A stretch of DNA of 64,000 nt from Bryopsis sp. KO-2023 (lineage: Eukaryota; Chlorophyta; Ulvophyceae; Bryopsidales; Bryopsidaceae): positions 6,448,001 through 6,512,000 of the forward strand of contig BSYQ01000001.1 of assembly GCA_030272585.1 (NCBI GenBank), given 5' to 3'. A program made the position numbers and the translations under genes. This document shows, one piece after another, positions 42,916-55,793 of the stretch (positions are counted from its first letter, which is position 1; every line of letters starts with the position of its first letter). The notes beneath the pieces are model-generated. The model was given only the letters and a program-made list of their open reading frames with translations. It ran no database searches and was not told the origin of the DNA.

Positions 42916-45836
42916 ATGGGCATGCATGCACCTCTTATTCGACGAAGCGTTGGCGCCGTTCCATCTCGGAGCTGCAAGTTTGGGGCTCGGAGGGGTTTTG
43001 TGTCCGACAATTTGGAAGCCCTGACGCCTTCGGCTTCTTCGACACGGTAAGGGAAAAGGTGTGGACTGAAAACGTTACTGGTGAACTCCGCTCGCAAAGA
43101 ACGAATTTTCCAATTTCTGACGATATTTGATAAATGCTGCTGACCAATCCGGCATGAGGGCCCAGCCAATAACGACATTCCAATGTGTGCGTCTTTATTT
43201 GGCCTTGTTGCTCAGATAGGAATTGAAAGATTTTGTTTTGAGTGGAATGGGGGGATTTATTGGCCATTGGGATGATGAAATTCTGTACCTGGAATGCACA
43301 ATTGAGACATGGGGCAAGAAAGTTGAAATCAATGTTGGAATCAATGTTGAAATCAGTACAGCTTGGAGATTAATGCGGAGAAAATGCTTTGAAATCAAAC
43401 GGTGTAATGCAACCGACAGTTGTTTTTTTTAGTCCTTCGGGCAGTTGCGAACCATGTGAATGCAGCTGGCACCCTCAAGCGTTCAGATAAACTTTTTCCA
43501 TCCATCACTTTGGTACCACAAAAAATCGGGTTGACTTTTTCGGTGAAGCGCATTATGTGGGGCACTGCAGTGGAAGACATGCACATGCACATTCTAAAAA
43601 TGCGAGTGAGGTGACGGGTCATGAGTTTTACCAGGGTGTCCCTCCTTCCTCTGAATATCAACATGCAGCAGCATCTCAGCCCAGAGGTTCGTTTCTCGGA
43701 AGTTGGATGTTTTCGATGGCGATCGTCGGTCTGACTGCCATCGGAGCCCTGTGCAGTGCAGCCACATGTTTCGTTCTGTACATCAGGCCACTCCTGAAGG
43801 TGGGCCTTTGTGAAGTTTTATTTTCAAAAGTATATTAAAATATATATGAATTAAAAAATCACGCACCAGCTGAGCCAATGACAATACTTTGGTTTTTTCA
43901 GAGGGGTTGCAGTCCGATCATATGATCACACAGATGCACTTGCAATGATTTGTATTTTTTTACGTTATTCCTCCCAATTGTATATGTTTTTTAATATGTT
44001 TTTGTACAATCGATGGCAATGATGTATGTTTCGAGGGGGTGCCAAATGTGTTTTTCCTCATGGAAGTGGGTTGGGTTTTTGATTGGCTGGACTGTATGAC
44101 CTTTTTCGCAGTCCATGGAAGAAACATGCAAGGCGACGACAGAAGCTGCCGAGAAGCTGGAGGCCGCCTCAGAGGAGCTAGAAAAAGCCGCAGTTATGTT
44201 TCAAGAAGAGCTACCCCCAGCAACGCAAGCTGTCGATGATGCCAGCAGGTGAGAGGCCCTGAGTTCATCAGAAATCATCTGCGGTTCCAGCACATGCGTT
44301 TCATGAATTTAAAGAGAGTTCAATGGGGGATTTGAATTGACATGTTGCAGGGAGTTTGTGGAGTTGGGCGAAACTCTGAATGCACTAAGTGGGGGTTTGT
44401 CGGGTTTCCGCCCGAACATGCGCGGGCGAAAGCGACAGAGAGGAAAAGAGGAGGCCGACCAAAACATGGAAGGTGGTAAAGACATCGTGGTGAAAAAGCC
44501 CGGCACCGAATCTCGGTTGCAACCTGAGAACATGGATGCAGACATGAGAGTCCTCGACACGATCAATGCCACAACTGAAGGCATTCAGAGGCAAACCATG
44601 GACGGAATCAGCAAGGTGGGCAGCAAAATCAGCTAAAATCAACCTTCCCAGACGTTTTTTTGGAATCGGAAAACCCGATAATGATACTGAGCGAAGTTTT
44701 GGCACCCGATCCTTCCCCAGAGTTCGGCATTTGAAAAAGAAAGACAAAAAGCCCCTGGTTGCCACAATGGATGGCCCCCTCACTGTGCAAGCGTTTTATT
44801 TTCTGGTTTTTTTTTTATTTTATTTTTTCGCCAACTATCGACAGGTGGCTGCCGACATAAACTCATTAGCTCGGACTTTGACACCAGCAATGGACATGTG
44901 GCAACGGCGTTTGGCTGGCATGGTGACCAGGGTCGAAGTCGAAGCCAAGGAAATTGACGAAACTGATAACAAGAAAGCACGGACCACCAAAGGCAACCCG
45001 GATCGACAGAGCGCCAATGCATGGATATCAAACTGGAGGCAAAAAACGAGTGAAGAGGAGACAGGTCAGCTGTCGGCAGCACCACCACTACCAGATACGG
45101 AGAAAACAGTGGATTTCGAGGGGGACAACAGAGCAGTGGAAGAAGCACTGGATGGGGTCTGTGTCGAAATTGGGAGGGCCTCGGAATCGAATGCCTCCAG
45201 CAATGAGGACACTATTCCTCCAGAAGCTTTTTCCCAAGTCACTCACGGTAAGTGTTGCATCATGGAAAGCAAGTAGAAACGAAAAACTGTCGGGAAAAAA
45301 CTGAAAAAACCATCGTCCTTTTTCTCAGTATGGTGGTGATTTTGATTTATGTTCTACTTTAGCCATCCACAACCAATATGCTGGTTTTGATTCTGTCGAG
45401 ATGTCATTAGTATGGTGCCTATGGTTGCACTCATTCGTTATTTATTGAATGTGGGCATTTGGTGTCCCCCTCAGATCTTGACGACATTTTCGAAAAGATT
45501 ATCGTCCCTCAGTCCAAGAGGTCAGAGTCTGCCATAGCCGTCATTGAAGCTTTGTACAAGGCGGAGCAAGCAGCAGAGAATGCTGCCCAAGCCTCTGGAA
45601 ATCTCCAAGCTGCGGTCAAACGTGCGCAAATATCTGGAGCTTTCGAAGGTATTCCAGGCATTATGGATGCCGATGGAAAGGCATCCTTTTTGCAGTCGAA
45701 CGGTACGGAAAACGGAGGGGAGGATGAGCCGGTGGCAAAAAATGTGGAGGCAGGCGATTCCGACAAGGGGGGAGAAAGGAAAGAGGGGGCTTCCAGGCTT
45801 GACAGCGAGGTGCCTGTCCAAGGGAATAAATCGTAG
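42916..45836 (+). CDS. Organelle-targeted protein with one membrane helix and coiled-coil stalk (unrecognised family)
   Basis: Six exons (42916-43046, 43571-43799, 44112-44248, 44351-44615, 44845-45247, 45475-45836) join in phase and give 508 residues. The N-terminus is a good organelle transit peptide: few acids, basic, Ser-rich (APLIRRSVGAVPSRSCKFG). Residues about 85-110 form one strong membrane helix (SMAIVGLTAIGALCSAATCF). Next is an amphipathic helical stretch with alternating Glu/Ala (CKATTEAAEKLEAASEELE and LPPATQAVDDASREF), which resembles membrane-anchored DUF948-like stalks. The middle contains a basic patch (RGRKRQRGKEEAD), and the C-terminal third is Glu/Ala/Ser-rich. It is probably a plastid or mitochondrial membrane protein with a soluble coiled-coil arm. 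Function unknown. The first intron (43047-43570) is the least certain. Confidence 0.65.
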
Positions 45837-47058
45837 CTACACAATTCCGTGGTGGGAGGTGTAATGCATCGAATGCATGAACATGGATACTGTTTCATGG
45901 TTCAGGGGTTTCTGGAGGGTTGCCGGAAGGGGTAAGGGGGTGGAGTGGAGTTTGAAACAGTTCCGTGGATTGGGTGGTCAGATTTCTCGAGAAAAGACAT
46001 ATGAATTGGGGGCAAAGTAAGTTTGTTTTTCTTGGAGGGGAAAATTCTATGCTGAGACATGGCATCCTGCCCACCACAGACGCTTAGTTTATCAACACAG
46101 TGAGAATTTCGTTGGGTTTTGTTCAGCCACACAAACAGAAACGAAGGAGAGTCCACCTTCTTGCGGTTTTTTCCGATGTGGAGATGTTGCATTATGGTAG
46201 GGAGATTACAATTTTTTTGATTTTTTTACATGGTGGGGGTTTCGGACCAATCGATTGCATTTGATTTGATCTTAGGGTATTCTTACATTTCTTTTCTTGT
46301 AACATTATGTTTGGAGCCCGGGGGGGGGGGGGATAGGTTGGTGAACGGGGCTTATTTTGAGGGGGAGCAATGGAATGGCTGTTTTATGGACATGAGTTTG
46401 TCCTGGGAATCTGACAGGGCCATCTCCACTCGTTTTGTTCGATGGATGTTTGTTTTCTATCTACTTTTGCATTATTCCGAGTGTGTGTGTGTGTGTGCGC
46501 TTGCGGCCCCTCCATAAGGTCTCAATAATGGTTTTTCTCACTCACACCACAACCCTCTTTCAGTTTTGAGCATAAAGAAAATATACATCATCAGAACTTA
46601 ATCCTAATCGCATAACTCAACAATCCCGGTTGGAAACGATGAATTGCTTGTGTTCTCATGGACACACACATCAGAGGCCATTTTTCTTGATGTATTTCTG
46701 TCATTGAAAACATAAACAGCTGGAATGTCTTTATTCAGGGGGGAAAAAGTAAAAGCACTATTTGAATACCCTTTGTCTGGTTTTCTTGACTGGATGGTCT
46801 GACGGTCAACTCTTCAACCGTCCACAGCACTGAACGAATTTCAATTGAGGGCAAGGGGGATATTTTACGTGTGTCTGTCACAACCACCTCTTGTTTGTTT
46901 GCAACAGCACCACGGACTGCCATCTTTGTGTTTGGCAGAATCTTGTGTTCGAGTCCACTCTAGCTAGTTGCAATTCTTGGAATCAAATCCAATTTTTCGC
47001 ATCATTTCAGGGAAGAGGCTGTGTTGTGTCGAAGAGGAACGTTGAGTAGGCCCACACA
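45837..47058. other. Intergenic, no supported gene
   Basis: Contains a poly-G tract of about 12 at 46320 and a GT microsatellite at about 46482-46498. No conserved open frame was seen. Confidence 0.5.
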
Positions 47059-48024
47059 ATGCCCCCAAAAAAGAAAGGAAAAGGCAAAACAAGCGATCCA
47101 GCTAAGTTTGTGGACAAAGAGAGGGTGAAGAGGGCGGAAGCTGAGATCATTTCTCTTCAGCGTTTGTTGGAAGTCCGCAGCCATGAGGTGACCCAGGACA
47201 AGTGAATTCAAACATGGAATAAAACGGTTGGTTCAACCCCTTTCAGCGATATACAGCTTTTGGCCAGCAGCCAAAGTTATGACACTCAATACCAGGTCGA
47301 AGAAGGGGTTCAGTCACTTTCCAAACCAGGACTGCAATATGCATTTGTTAACTTCAAGCGGTTTATCTCAACACATTCGTGTTTCTTTCGTTTGCAGGCG
47401 CTGGAAGCCCGCCGATCCGAGCGACAATGGCGGGAGAGAGGACAAGCATTCAGCGAGGTCCTTGAGAGTCAAAAGCAGGAGACGAGGGACATAACTTCGG
47501 ACATGCTCCGACAGTACAAGGTGAATGCTATGAGTTTATCAACAGAGAACGTTCCCTCTGCACTACCATCCCTGAAACCCCAAAACCGGAATGACAGAAT
47601 GAAGACGCAAAGGGATGTGTTCAAAGGCGATGCAAGACAAGTTTGTGAAAAAGGTATCTGACCTGGAGGAGAAAAATGCGACGCTGCGCTCACAGTTGTC
47701 TGTTAAAGACGAGGAAATCCAAGTGGTCAGGGATGAGAAGGATGAGCTCAAGCGGAAAACCGACTCCGAGGTGGGTGCAAAAGCCAACGCTCCGTAGTCT
47801 TCAAACTTTTGTGGACGTTGCATACTCGGTACTGTGGGTGTGGAGGCGCAATGCTGCAAGATGGTGTTCGGTTTGTCTGAGAGGGGAAAGTGGCTTGTTG
47901 GCAGATTACGGAGTACAGGCGGAAGTTGAGCGACATGCAGCACGAATTCGCGGATATGCTCAAGGAGACGCTAGACAAGATGCACGAGAGGCTGGAAAGC
48001 GCAAACGCAGACCAGGACGTGTAG
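47059..48024 (+). CDS. DRC12: DRC12/CCDC153-like subunit of the flagellar dynein regulatory complex
   Basis: Four phase-0 exons (47059-47187, 47398-47520, 47627-47770, 47905-48024) give 171 residues, almost all coiled coil. The start MPPKKKGKGK is the typical basic opening. Then follow EIISLQRLLEVRSHE, DITSDMLRQYKAMQDKFVKK, VSDLEEKNATLRSQL and ITEYRRKLSDMQHEFADML. Order and length match CCDC153/DRC12 proteins, small coiled-coil components of the nexin-dynein regulatory complex in motile axonemes. This implies a flagellated stage. Coiled-coil proteins can mislead, so the family assignment rests on the combined head, length and C-terminal pattern. Confidence 0.75.
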
Positions 48025-49177
48025 TCGAAGACCAAGTGTAACCCAGCAGCGTCGTCGAAGTTGTGGTGTCACAACCACGCAGGAATGCAGATTTTTCTTG
48101 AGGGAAACACAGCTCACAGCTCCTGGAACAAAGCTCCTGGAACTCTAGGATCCATGGGTGTCTGATCTGCGCATGTAGTTTTGTTTTTTTGGTGATCGGT
48201 TGAGTGCTGTCCGCACTCCCCGATCTTTGTTAGAGCAGGTTCCTGTGCAGACTGGTCATCAACAATGACTATTGGGTTGTGGTACTTTCCACGAGCTTTC
48301 TCACAGTCAGAAAGGCCACGTGACGGGTGTCTCCTTGCTGTCCTCCAAAGTGTATTTAAGACAACCCAACACACTGTGTTCCAAGCGATAACGAACAGCA
48401 GTCGCAATGAAAATTAGCCCGAGCGCAGGCCCTTGCATATTTCCGACGCACTAAGGAAATCATAGGCATACCGGGGCGGATGCCTGGGCGGACCTCGGTG
48501 CCCCCTCCCGCCCCGAAAAAAAAACTTTTCCGTGTGATTTGTGTTTCGGTCTATTTTGTTTTTCTGAAGTACCCCGGCGATATATTTTTTTGCGCCTCCA
48601 AGTTGATCATGCTGGATACAGCTATGACGGAAAGTGCGAGTCACGACCTAGCAGTTCCGCACGTATTTCCGGAAATACGCGCCTTCGTGGGGAAGAGGTC
48701 CATCCACAAACACACAAAGTCGGCACCACGCGTTTCGTCCCAGTTTGGGAAAGAAAAGAAGCTAGAATGATGAAAGACGCAAAAAATTTGGATGAACAAG
48801 GGCGTCCGCCCTCCAACCACTGCGCGAACCTGCGGAAGCCCCGTGTGTGCGGGCCGTGCTGTGATGTGCGTGGCGGCACCCTCAACCCCAGTAGAACTCA
48901 GATTTGAAATCATGGCGTGATGTGGCAGCAGGTCCTGTGTGACTGCGAAATTCGATCTGAATCTGTCCGTTGCTCCCCTCATAAGGAGGCAGCGCCCATT
49001 CTTCACTCAACAAATTTTTTTTCTTGAAGCTAAACAAACAGCTACATAAAAGCTAAACGAACGCTGCTAAATTTTCGAGCTCTAGCGAGAGATTTATCGA
49101 AGCGTGTAAACAGGGAAAACTCAGAGACGTTCTTGAAGTCAGCCCTCCGTTACAGAGTTATTGAACGGAGCGCAGCG
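48025..49177. other. Intergenic, no supported gene
   Basis: Contains an imperfect short direct repeat (AGCTCCTGGAAC, about 48118-48141) and CG-rich patches at 48460-48520. Open frames are overlapping and lack motifs. Confidence 0.45.
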
Positions 49178-50961
49178 ATGTCGGGAAAGACGGTTGGCAG
49201 CTTATTTTTGGTCACCCTGCTGTTCGGAGTTATCCTGTCCTCCGGAGTAGAAGGTGAGCCCCGCACGATATTGTTTTCATATTGTTTTTCGGTTATGTGG
49301 TGATATGTCCTGCGGGGATTCGCAGTAGTAGTTGCAAGATTTGAAAGGGTCCTGTCGTCCTGCAGCTCGAAGGCTTAATCAAGCTTCGATCTCAATAGAG
49401 TCGGACGATGGTCGACAAAGAGGAGACATCCAAGTGGACGGTGACGAGAGGTTTGCGTCCTCGTTCAGCACCGGTACCAGAAGAGCGAGCGCCTCGGCAC
49501 GAATCTCATCAACCCCCACTGGAGAATCGGCTCAAGTAGGGGCTATTGGGGACGACGCTGACGGTAAGGCCCTCTCGATACTTTCGTTCTTCGTAAGCTT
49601 TCGTCACAAATCAGTCAGTGCTTTACTGGACTCCAACAGCAGAATCGGAGGATTGTTCAACCTGAGATTTGGGAGTTTTTCAATCCCATAGAAAGGAGGA
49701 AATCGTGCAGCTGCCAGTAGATAAAACAATACAGCATCACGACTCTGTACTGCAACTGCAGCAAAATTTGTTGAAATGGTTGATACTGTCGGGTATTGCA
49801 GGCAACATTCAGGGAGTGGGTGCCAGTGTCTCCAACCAAGCCGAATCAAGAACACCTGTGGCTCCAGCCCCAAGTCGTCCAGGCCCTCCTCGATCCACCG
49901 TGTCTGTCAGTGGCTCTGGAACCGCAACTGTTGGAGGTACCGGATCCACATCAGTCACTATCAGTGGACAAGGAAGCACTGAGACTACGGAAGAAAAGGA
50001 CGAGATGGAGGCCGAAGCATCTCCACCCGCCGTTTCCAACGAAGACCTTGAAGATACCCCTGAACCAACTCAGCCTGTAGCAACCCCTGAGGTTACTCCA
50101 GAACCCAAACCCGCCATGATGGAAGAGGAGGAGGAGCAGATGGAGGCTCCAATCGAGAAGGAAGCAGAGGCGGTCCAAGTGGCTGCGCCAGCTCCTGTTC
50201 CAGCAGCACAGCAAATTGTTGTTGATGAACCGATCGAGAAGGAGGCTACACCAGCTCCTGTTCAAGAGCCAGAAACGATCATTGTCGAGGAATCGAGCGA
50301 GGAGGAGGAAGGACCCACTACTGTCTCTATTTCTACTGGCTCTCTTACCCAAGAAGTCACTGTTGACGGTACGTCCAATCCTCGATTCAATAATGTGTAT
50401 ATGAAGTTAGCAACCCATTCCCAACATGAATTGCTGAGAAGGCTCACAAATTTTCATACCAAAAGCAGGGAACTTTTGAGTTATGCAAGACTGGAAGCAG
50501 ATCATTTATTGAAACAACTTCGTCGCATCCAGTTTGAGAAGACGGTGGCTAATATGTGGAAAATGTTGATGTTCGCAGGCAAATCTGGCCCAAGGGTATG
50601 TCTGACATCAGACACCAGCATGTTGGAGGAGCTCTTGGATGAGGGATACGATGTCACCATCCTCACCCCCACCAGTCTCGGCTACGAACTCACGATGATG
50701 GTCCGAAGCGGATATGCCACCAGCGAGACCACCTTCCTGTTGGACCACGTCCCGGAAGACGTGCAGGAGCTTTGCAATTACGACCCTGAGGCGGCCCCGC
50801 TCCCAGCTAGGCACGTTCAGGGACGGGCAAACCCCTCGGATGCTGACAGAATTCTCCGTGACTTGTGTGAATCCAGAATGGTGCTCTACTCCCCTCAACT
50901 TTTGGATGCATGCTGGAATGCTGGATACCTGACTTACTTTGATCTCGCTGTCCTCGGATAG
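49178..50961 (+). CDS. Secreted acidic, Pro/Glu/Thr-rich protein with an unrecognised C-terminal domain
   Basis: Four exons (49178-49253, 49366-49563, 49802-50368, 50579-50961) give 407 residues. Every intron is phase 1 and splits a Gly codon. Exon 1 is a complete signal peptide (GSLFLVTLLFGVILSSGVEG). Exons 2-3 encode a disordered region rich in Ser/Thr/Gly (VSGSGTATVGGTGSTSVTI), then Pro/Glu/Thr (PEVTPEPKPAMMEEEEEQ), with two copies of PIEKEA. Exon 4 encodes a compact ~127-residue domain that starts GKSGPRVCLTSDTSMLEEL and ends AGYLTYFDLAVLG; I do not recognise it. Intron 50369-50578 is 210 bp and stop-free, so a retained-intron form would still be readable. A wall, scale or matrix role is possible, but this is inference. 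Confidence 0.65.
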
Positions 50962-52538
50962 CTTGATAGAGGAAAACCGCACTTTGATGGTGCCGGGAAG
51001 TACTTGGGAAGATTAGAAGTTTATGTACAGTAGACTAATTCTTTTGGGGGGGGATTGGGTGAGGGTGCAAGAGCTGTCAGGGGCGACTCCGGTGCGAGTT
51101 GGATAAAGAACGTCCGAGTGAAAGGATGCGAGACGTCCGAAAACGAGGATGAATTTCATTTTATTACTTCTTTTTTCATAGAGATATCAGAATTTCTGGA
51201 ATTCAGGAAGAGCATCGTTTGTATCCGATTGGATAAAGAAATGATGTAAAAAGATGCTTCAATCTTCTCTTTGGGTGTGTCAGTGGCTATGATTTTCTTT
51301 TCAGGAAATCTGGTCAGTCAATTTGTGTTCAGAAAATCAACCAATCTAAATGAACTGCATCAATATGCCACTTCCACAGACCTTCCCCAAAATATGTAGT
51401 CAAAAGTACACAAGGAGTTATGCACGATCAACAACGAAACAACCGATCTGCTCAACCATGCCCTTTATTTCGTGGCGCGAGAAATCCGCATTGGTGTTCC
51501 GGTCCATTTTGATCGCCTGTTCTGTGACTTATTTACCATCCATGTTAATGCCCCAATTCGATGCTGCGACCTCGTCACCAGCCCAAAGCCACCACTTCCC
51601 CAAGAAGGGGGAAGTACAGTGGCCACCACCTTGTGCAGAGAAAGCAAAAAACCAGTTTCGAAGCGGTGTCGTGAAGGCGTCCCTCCCGATCCATCGATCG
51701 TGGAGCTTTCCCCACCAACTGCCATCGAAACGATTCGAGGGAGAAAATTTGTCATTCGCGACGCGCGTGCTCGGGTAATTGAAGAAGGGGGTTCGCCGAA
51801 ATCGCAGTATCGCTACCGTTCATCGGATACTTTTCGGAAGGATTTGGACGTCGCCGTTATTTCCGAAAGGCTGTGGCTAGTCAGTGCCCCCGCGCGACTG
51901 GTGCGTGCATGCCTCAACTTCAGAAGTTCGGTTTATTACGTACTTATTCCGCAGAAGCTGCAAGTGGTCTCTTTGGCACTGGCGTTTCGGGTGTCGTTTT
52001 GCTTGCGGTCCGTACAAAAGGCCCAAACTCTATTGAAACCGTGAACGCGAAACCTCGTCGAACTCGCATTCGTTCCGGCGCCGGGCAACGAGTTCGCGTG
52101 CCGCGGAAGCGTGTGGGTAAGCCTTTCCACAGCAACCGTCTTCAAGATTTTTGTCGGCGCCGCGACCCCCGCTAGTCTCGGGAACTCGTGGAGGTGAACG
52201 TCAACCCCCGTTCGCTGTCGACCCCGTGCTTCTTGAGCGAAATCGTAATTGTTGCATAATGTCGCAAGTCGTCAGGTGTACGTTTGCCGTTTCCAAGCCG
52301 CGTTCCGAAGTATCGAGGGGTTTCGTTTTGTCTCGTGTCGTGTCGAGCGAATGTCGGACTCTTCCCGACACCTTTGGCCGGCCCCATTCGATATCGGGCG
52401 GAGTCGTTTCGGGCGCCGCAACTAGAACTTGAGTCAAAAAAACGCGGTTTCGAGTGCTGTTGTGTGATCTTGTTGCTCCCCCCCCCCTCCCCCCAATCCA
52501 CTGAGTCCGATAGTTTGGGTTGGTATGTCAGGTGGAGT
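50962..52538. other. Intergenic with unresolved exons
   Basis: A CG-rich patch (51650-52430) suggests a promoter or 5' exon zone. A frame at 51472-52044 is open but lacks motifs. The better exon candidate at 51909-52116 is listed separately. Confidence 0.35.
51909..52116 (+). other. Candidate first exon of an unresolved gene
   Basis: ATG at 51909 opens a frame (MPQLQKFGLLRTYSAEAASG, later basic RRTRIRSGAGQRVRVPRKRV) that looks like an organelle leader. It ends at a consensus donor GTAAGC in phase 1. Its phase does not fit the next gene at 52539, and I found no matching acceptor. Confidence 0.25.
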
Positions 52539-55500
52539 ATGTCTACTCTAGGTGGTCAGAAAGCCAGAAGGGGGGATGGGCACAAGAGCATGGAAAGGCT
52601 CCACCACATCACCAGAAATCAAGCAGACAGTAGACCTGGATGGGGCCATGCATACTCAAGGAAGGGGCAAAAACTGGGGAAACCAGTTACCCCTTCCCAA
52701 TTGAAAGACAAGCAAGGATCTGGGCGAACACGTCCAACTAACAACCAGTTATTGTAAGTTGGGGGAACACGGTGGCCAAAATTTTGCAAAACGAGCAGCA
52801 ACAAAGAATAGGGAAAGAATGAATGTATGGAATGAGAATTGTTCAGGATGTTTTCACCGCTGAAATGGAATCAAGATGCAAATTCAAAGGGAGTAATGTG
52901 GCCCTTTGTTTTCCTTTGGTAGATACAAGGCTTACTTTCGATGGCAGCACTACCCCGTGCTGGGCTCTTGTTTGGAGGGGGAAATGAATCTGCCCTCAGA
53001 AACGGATGCGTGTGCGAGTGTAACGGCTGCCTTTCTGCAGGTATTCATCTCACCTTTCATGAACGACAGAAAAAACATACCCAAACAAACCTCCAGAAAA
53101 AACATTGTTAGGGGTGGAAGGAGTACCCCGTTCGTTTCCAGAAAGTAACAAGGAAAATTAATCAGGAAAGGGTTCAGAGTCGCTTGCCCATTGGCTCCCT
53201 GAGAGTTGCGACCTCATTATGTAAAAGATATTTTGAGAATAATAACAAGGAAAAATTGTAGCAAATTGAAATGAACGATGTGCAACGATTCCAGGTTTTG
53301 CATGGATTGCAAGAGGCAGAGTGTGTGCGCCCATCCAGAGCAAGAAACATCTTGAAGGTAGCGATTGCTGTTTTTTCTTATTTCTTTTCCTTCTCTCTTG
53401 TTTTATCTTTGGGGTTGCGTGCATGATGTCACTCTTCTCCATCTTTTTTAAAACAGTCCACGTTTGCATATCTGGATGTTTGACCAAATGAAATGATGCT
53501 GTTTCAGCTCCTTGCACAAGACACCCGGCATACCAAGGTGGTGGATCTCGCATGTGCTACTCACAGGTGGGTGGGGGTGGAAGGCATTGTAACAGTTTCG
53601 AGTGAATTCTGTGACTCACTGTTAACCCTGGGTGTATGGCAGCGAAAAAGCAAAAATGGTGGGCATTTGGTGGAACCATTCTCTGCAACGAAATCTGTCC
53701 ATTGTTTTCCAGCATCTTACTCGGTCATTAGAACTCGTATCCCCCGTAACAACCAATCTTCCAGCCAAATGTGGACCGTAATGAAAAACGAAGGATTGAT
53801 TTTGGTGTCGAAGGGTGTCCGAGGAGCTGAAAAGGCACTGCCTGATGGACGTCGATCGGCAGCAGTACACCACCAATCTGGACCGGAATCGTTACGGGAA
53901 CGACGACCAGTACATGTTCACCGTCATTCGATACAATCTCTGCCTCTTGGAAATGTGCCCTTGCTTGGTGGACGTCGAGGTTTTGGATCAAAAGAGCAAC
54001 GAAAGCATTCTGGTGTCCGCGGGAGTGGATGCATGCATGTGTCAGACTGACGAGCGAAACCCGTTTGATGCTGCTGACAAAACCCGTCGGTCCGTGAGTA
54101 GGAGCGATCGACTGGATGCTCTGTTCGAGGCAGCCGCCAGAGACACCGGCAACGAAGCATCGTCCACCCCTGGGAGCGCAGCGAACAACACCGTTACTAA
54201 TGCCATGACGAAATCGAAATCGATATCTGGGCAGAGAGGTAGCAAGCATCAAGTTTCGGGGGGGGAAGTGAACAGCCTACAAAAGGCGATCAATGCGTTC
54301 CAAGCAGACCCAAGTTTCACTGATGCAACCAGGGACTCCTCAAAGAAGCCTGTCCCGAAACGCTCCTTTTCGTCTTACCACCCCACTTCTAAAATCCTGG
54401 ACGGAAGCTTGGGGGATGTGCATTGTCAATGGGGGAGTCCGGAAACTGTGGAGGATAATGGCCGTGGGGTTGGAAATGGAACCGGAGAGGTCCATCAACT
54501 GCAGGACACTGCAGCGGTGACTGGCGTAAAGAGAGAACGCGAGGCAGAGCCGGAGGAAACCATCCACTGGCAGCAACAGCGGAACTACAAGCTGGGAAAG
54601 CAGTCTTCCTCTGTGGGGCCGAGGTCGGCGACTGCTGCGGAACTGAAAAGGCTGCATGCTGAGGTTAGGCAGCTATGTGCCGAAGGCAGGAGGACCAGGG
54701 AGGATTTGATGGAAACCAGGAGGGAAATGTCTGCCATGGCTTCGTTCAAACGCGATTTCGATGAAGATCGGGGCAGATGGAGGTGCAGTTCTGCCACCCC
54801 GCCAGAAAGAAACCCAGACTTGAATTTGAATTTTTTTCCCTCAGTTTGGTGACGATTGAACAAGAGGATGTCCTCTCTGGCACGAGTTTTGCCCATTCTG
54901 AAAACATGAGTACAATATTTGAAAAGAAAAAAATGGTGAAATGGTCGGGTGGTGCTTGCAGGAAGGTGGAGTCGGAACTTCAGGGTTTGAGGACAGAGGT
55001 CCGGAGGTTGGCTGCCGACAGGGCTGCATCCGAGGAAAAAAGCCAGCAAGCAGAAAGCCAGCTAGCAGCCAACCGACAAGTTATCAACATCCTTCTCAGT
55101 AGATTACAGCAGCTGCTGATGGCAAGCCAGGTTGGTCAACCGTCGCCAGGATGGGCGATTAAATGGCAGTGCTTGATGTTATAAACTAAACTTTTTTGCT
55201 GTGTATATAGTAAAGAGGTTAATTGGTCGTGAATTTCCGTTCAATAGCTGAGTTTCGATTTCCTTTGCGCTGCTTGGGTGTTTGTCCAGTCGATGAGGGT
55301 CCCAGGTGAAAACTCCCCCAGCAACTCACCGAACAGCCCCCCGACAAGCGGAACGGAGCCAGGAGGCTCTTCGACTGTCGTGGTCCAGTCCGAGCCGGAC
55401 TCCCACCTGGTTCCTCTATCCGCGGTTGCTCAGGTCCCCACCATGCCCAGCCAAGTCCAATCCAACATAATGCTAGCACACATGGCTCATCAGCTCCACA

Positions 55501-55793
55501 ACCAACTGAATGCAACCCTAATTCCACCTGTGCACCAGGTCCATCAAAAGCACGGACCTCTGTTGGAATGTGGGCAAGAGGGGTTGAGAAGCGGGCCGCC
55601 GGCTCGGTTGGGATTGACGGAGGCGGGGCCGATACATTGGGGGCCTTCTCGAAATGGGTTGAACATGGCTTTGGTGGGTGGGATGGACCCCCAGAGGAAT
55701 GCTCCGTTGCAAATGGAGGTGCCGGCGGTGATGGTCAGAGATGTCGATCAAGTTGGAAACCAGAGTCTTCTGCAAAACACGGGGAATTGTTAG
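52539..55793 (+). CDS. Unrecognised 698-residue protein with central helical domain and coiled coil
   Basis: Seven exons (52539-52753, 52923-53040, 53295-53357, 53508-53566, 53814-54782, 54962-55130, 55290-55793) join in phase. After a basic start, a region that looks globular spans about residues 70-220 (YKAYFRWQHYPVLGSCLEGE, RVSEELKRHCLMDVDRQQYT and YMFTVIRYNLCLLEMCPCLV). A Ser-rich disordered stretch with basic clusters (KKPVPKRSFSSY, GVKREREAEPEE) follows. Then comes a coiled coil (LKRLHAEVRQLCAEGRRTRE and VESELQGLRTEVRRLAADRA), and the tail is Pro/Ser/Gln/His-rich. Lys/Arg clusters hint at a nuclear location. I do not recognise the family. The 53567-53813 intron is the weakest junction. 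Confidence 0.6.
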
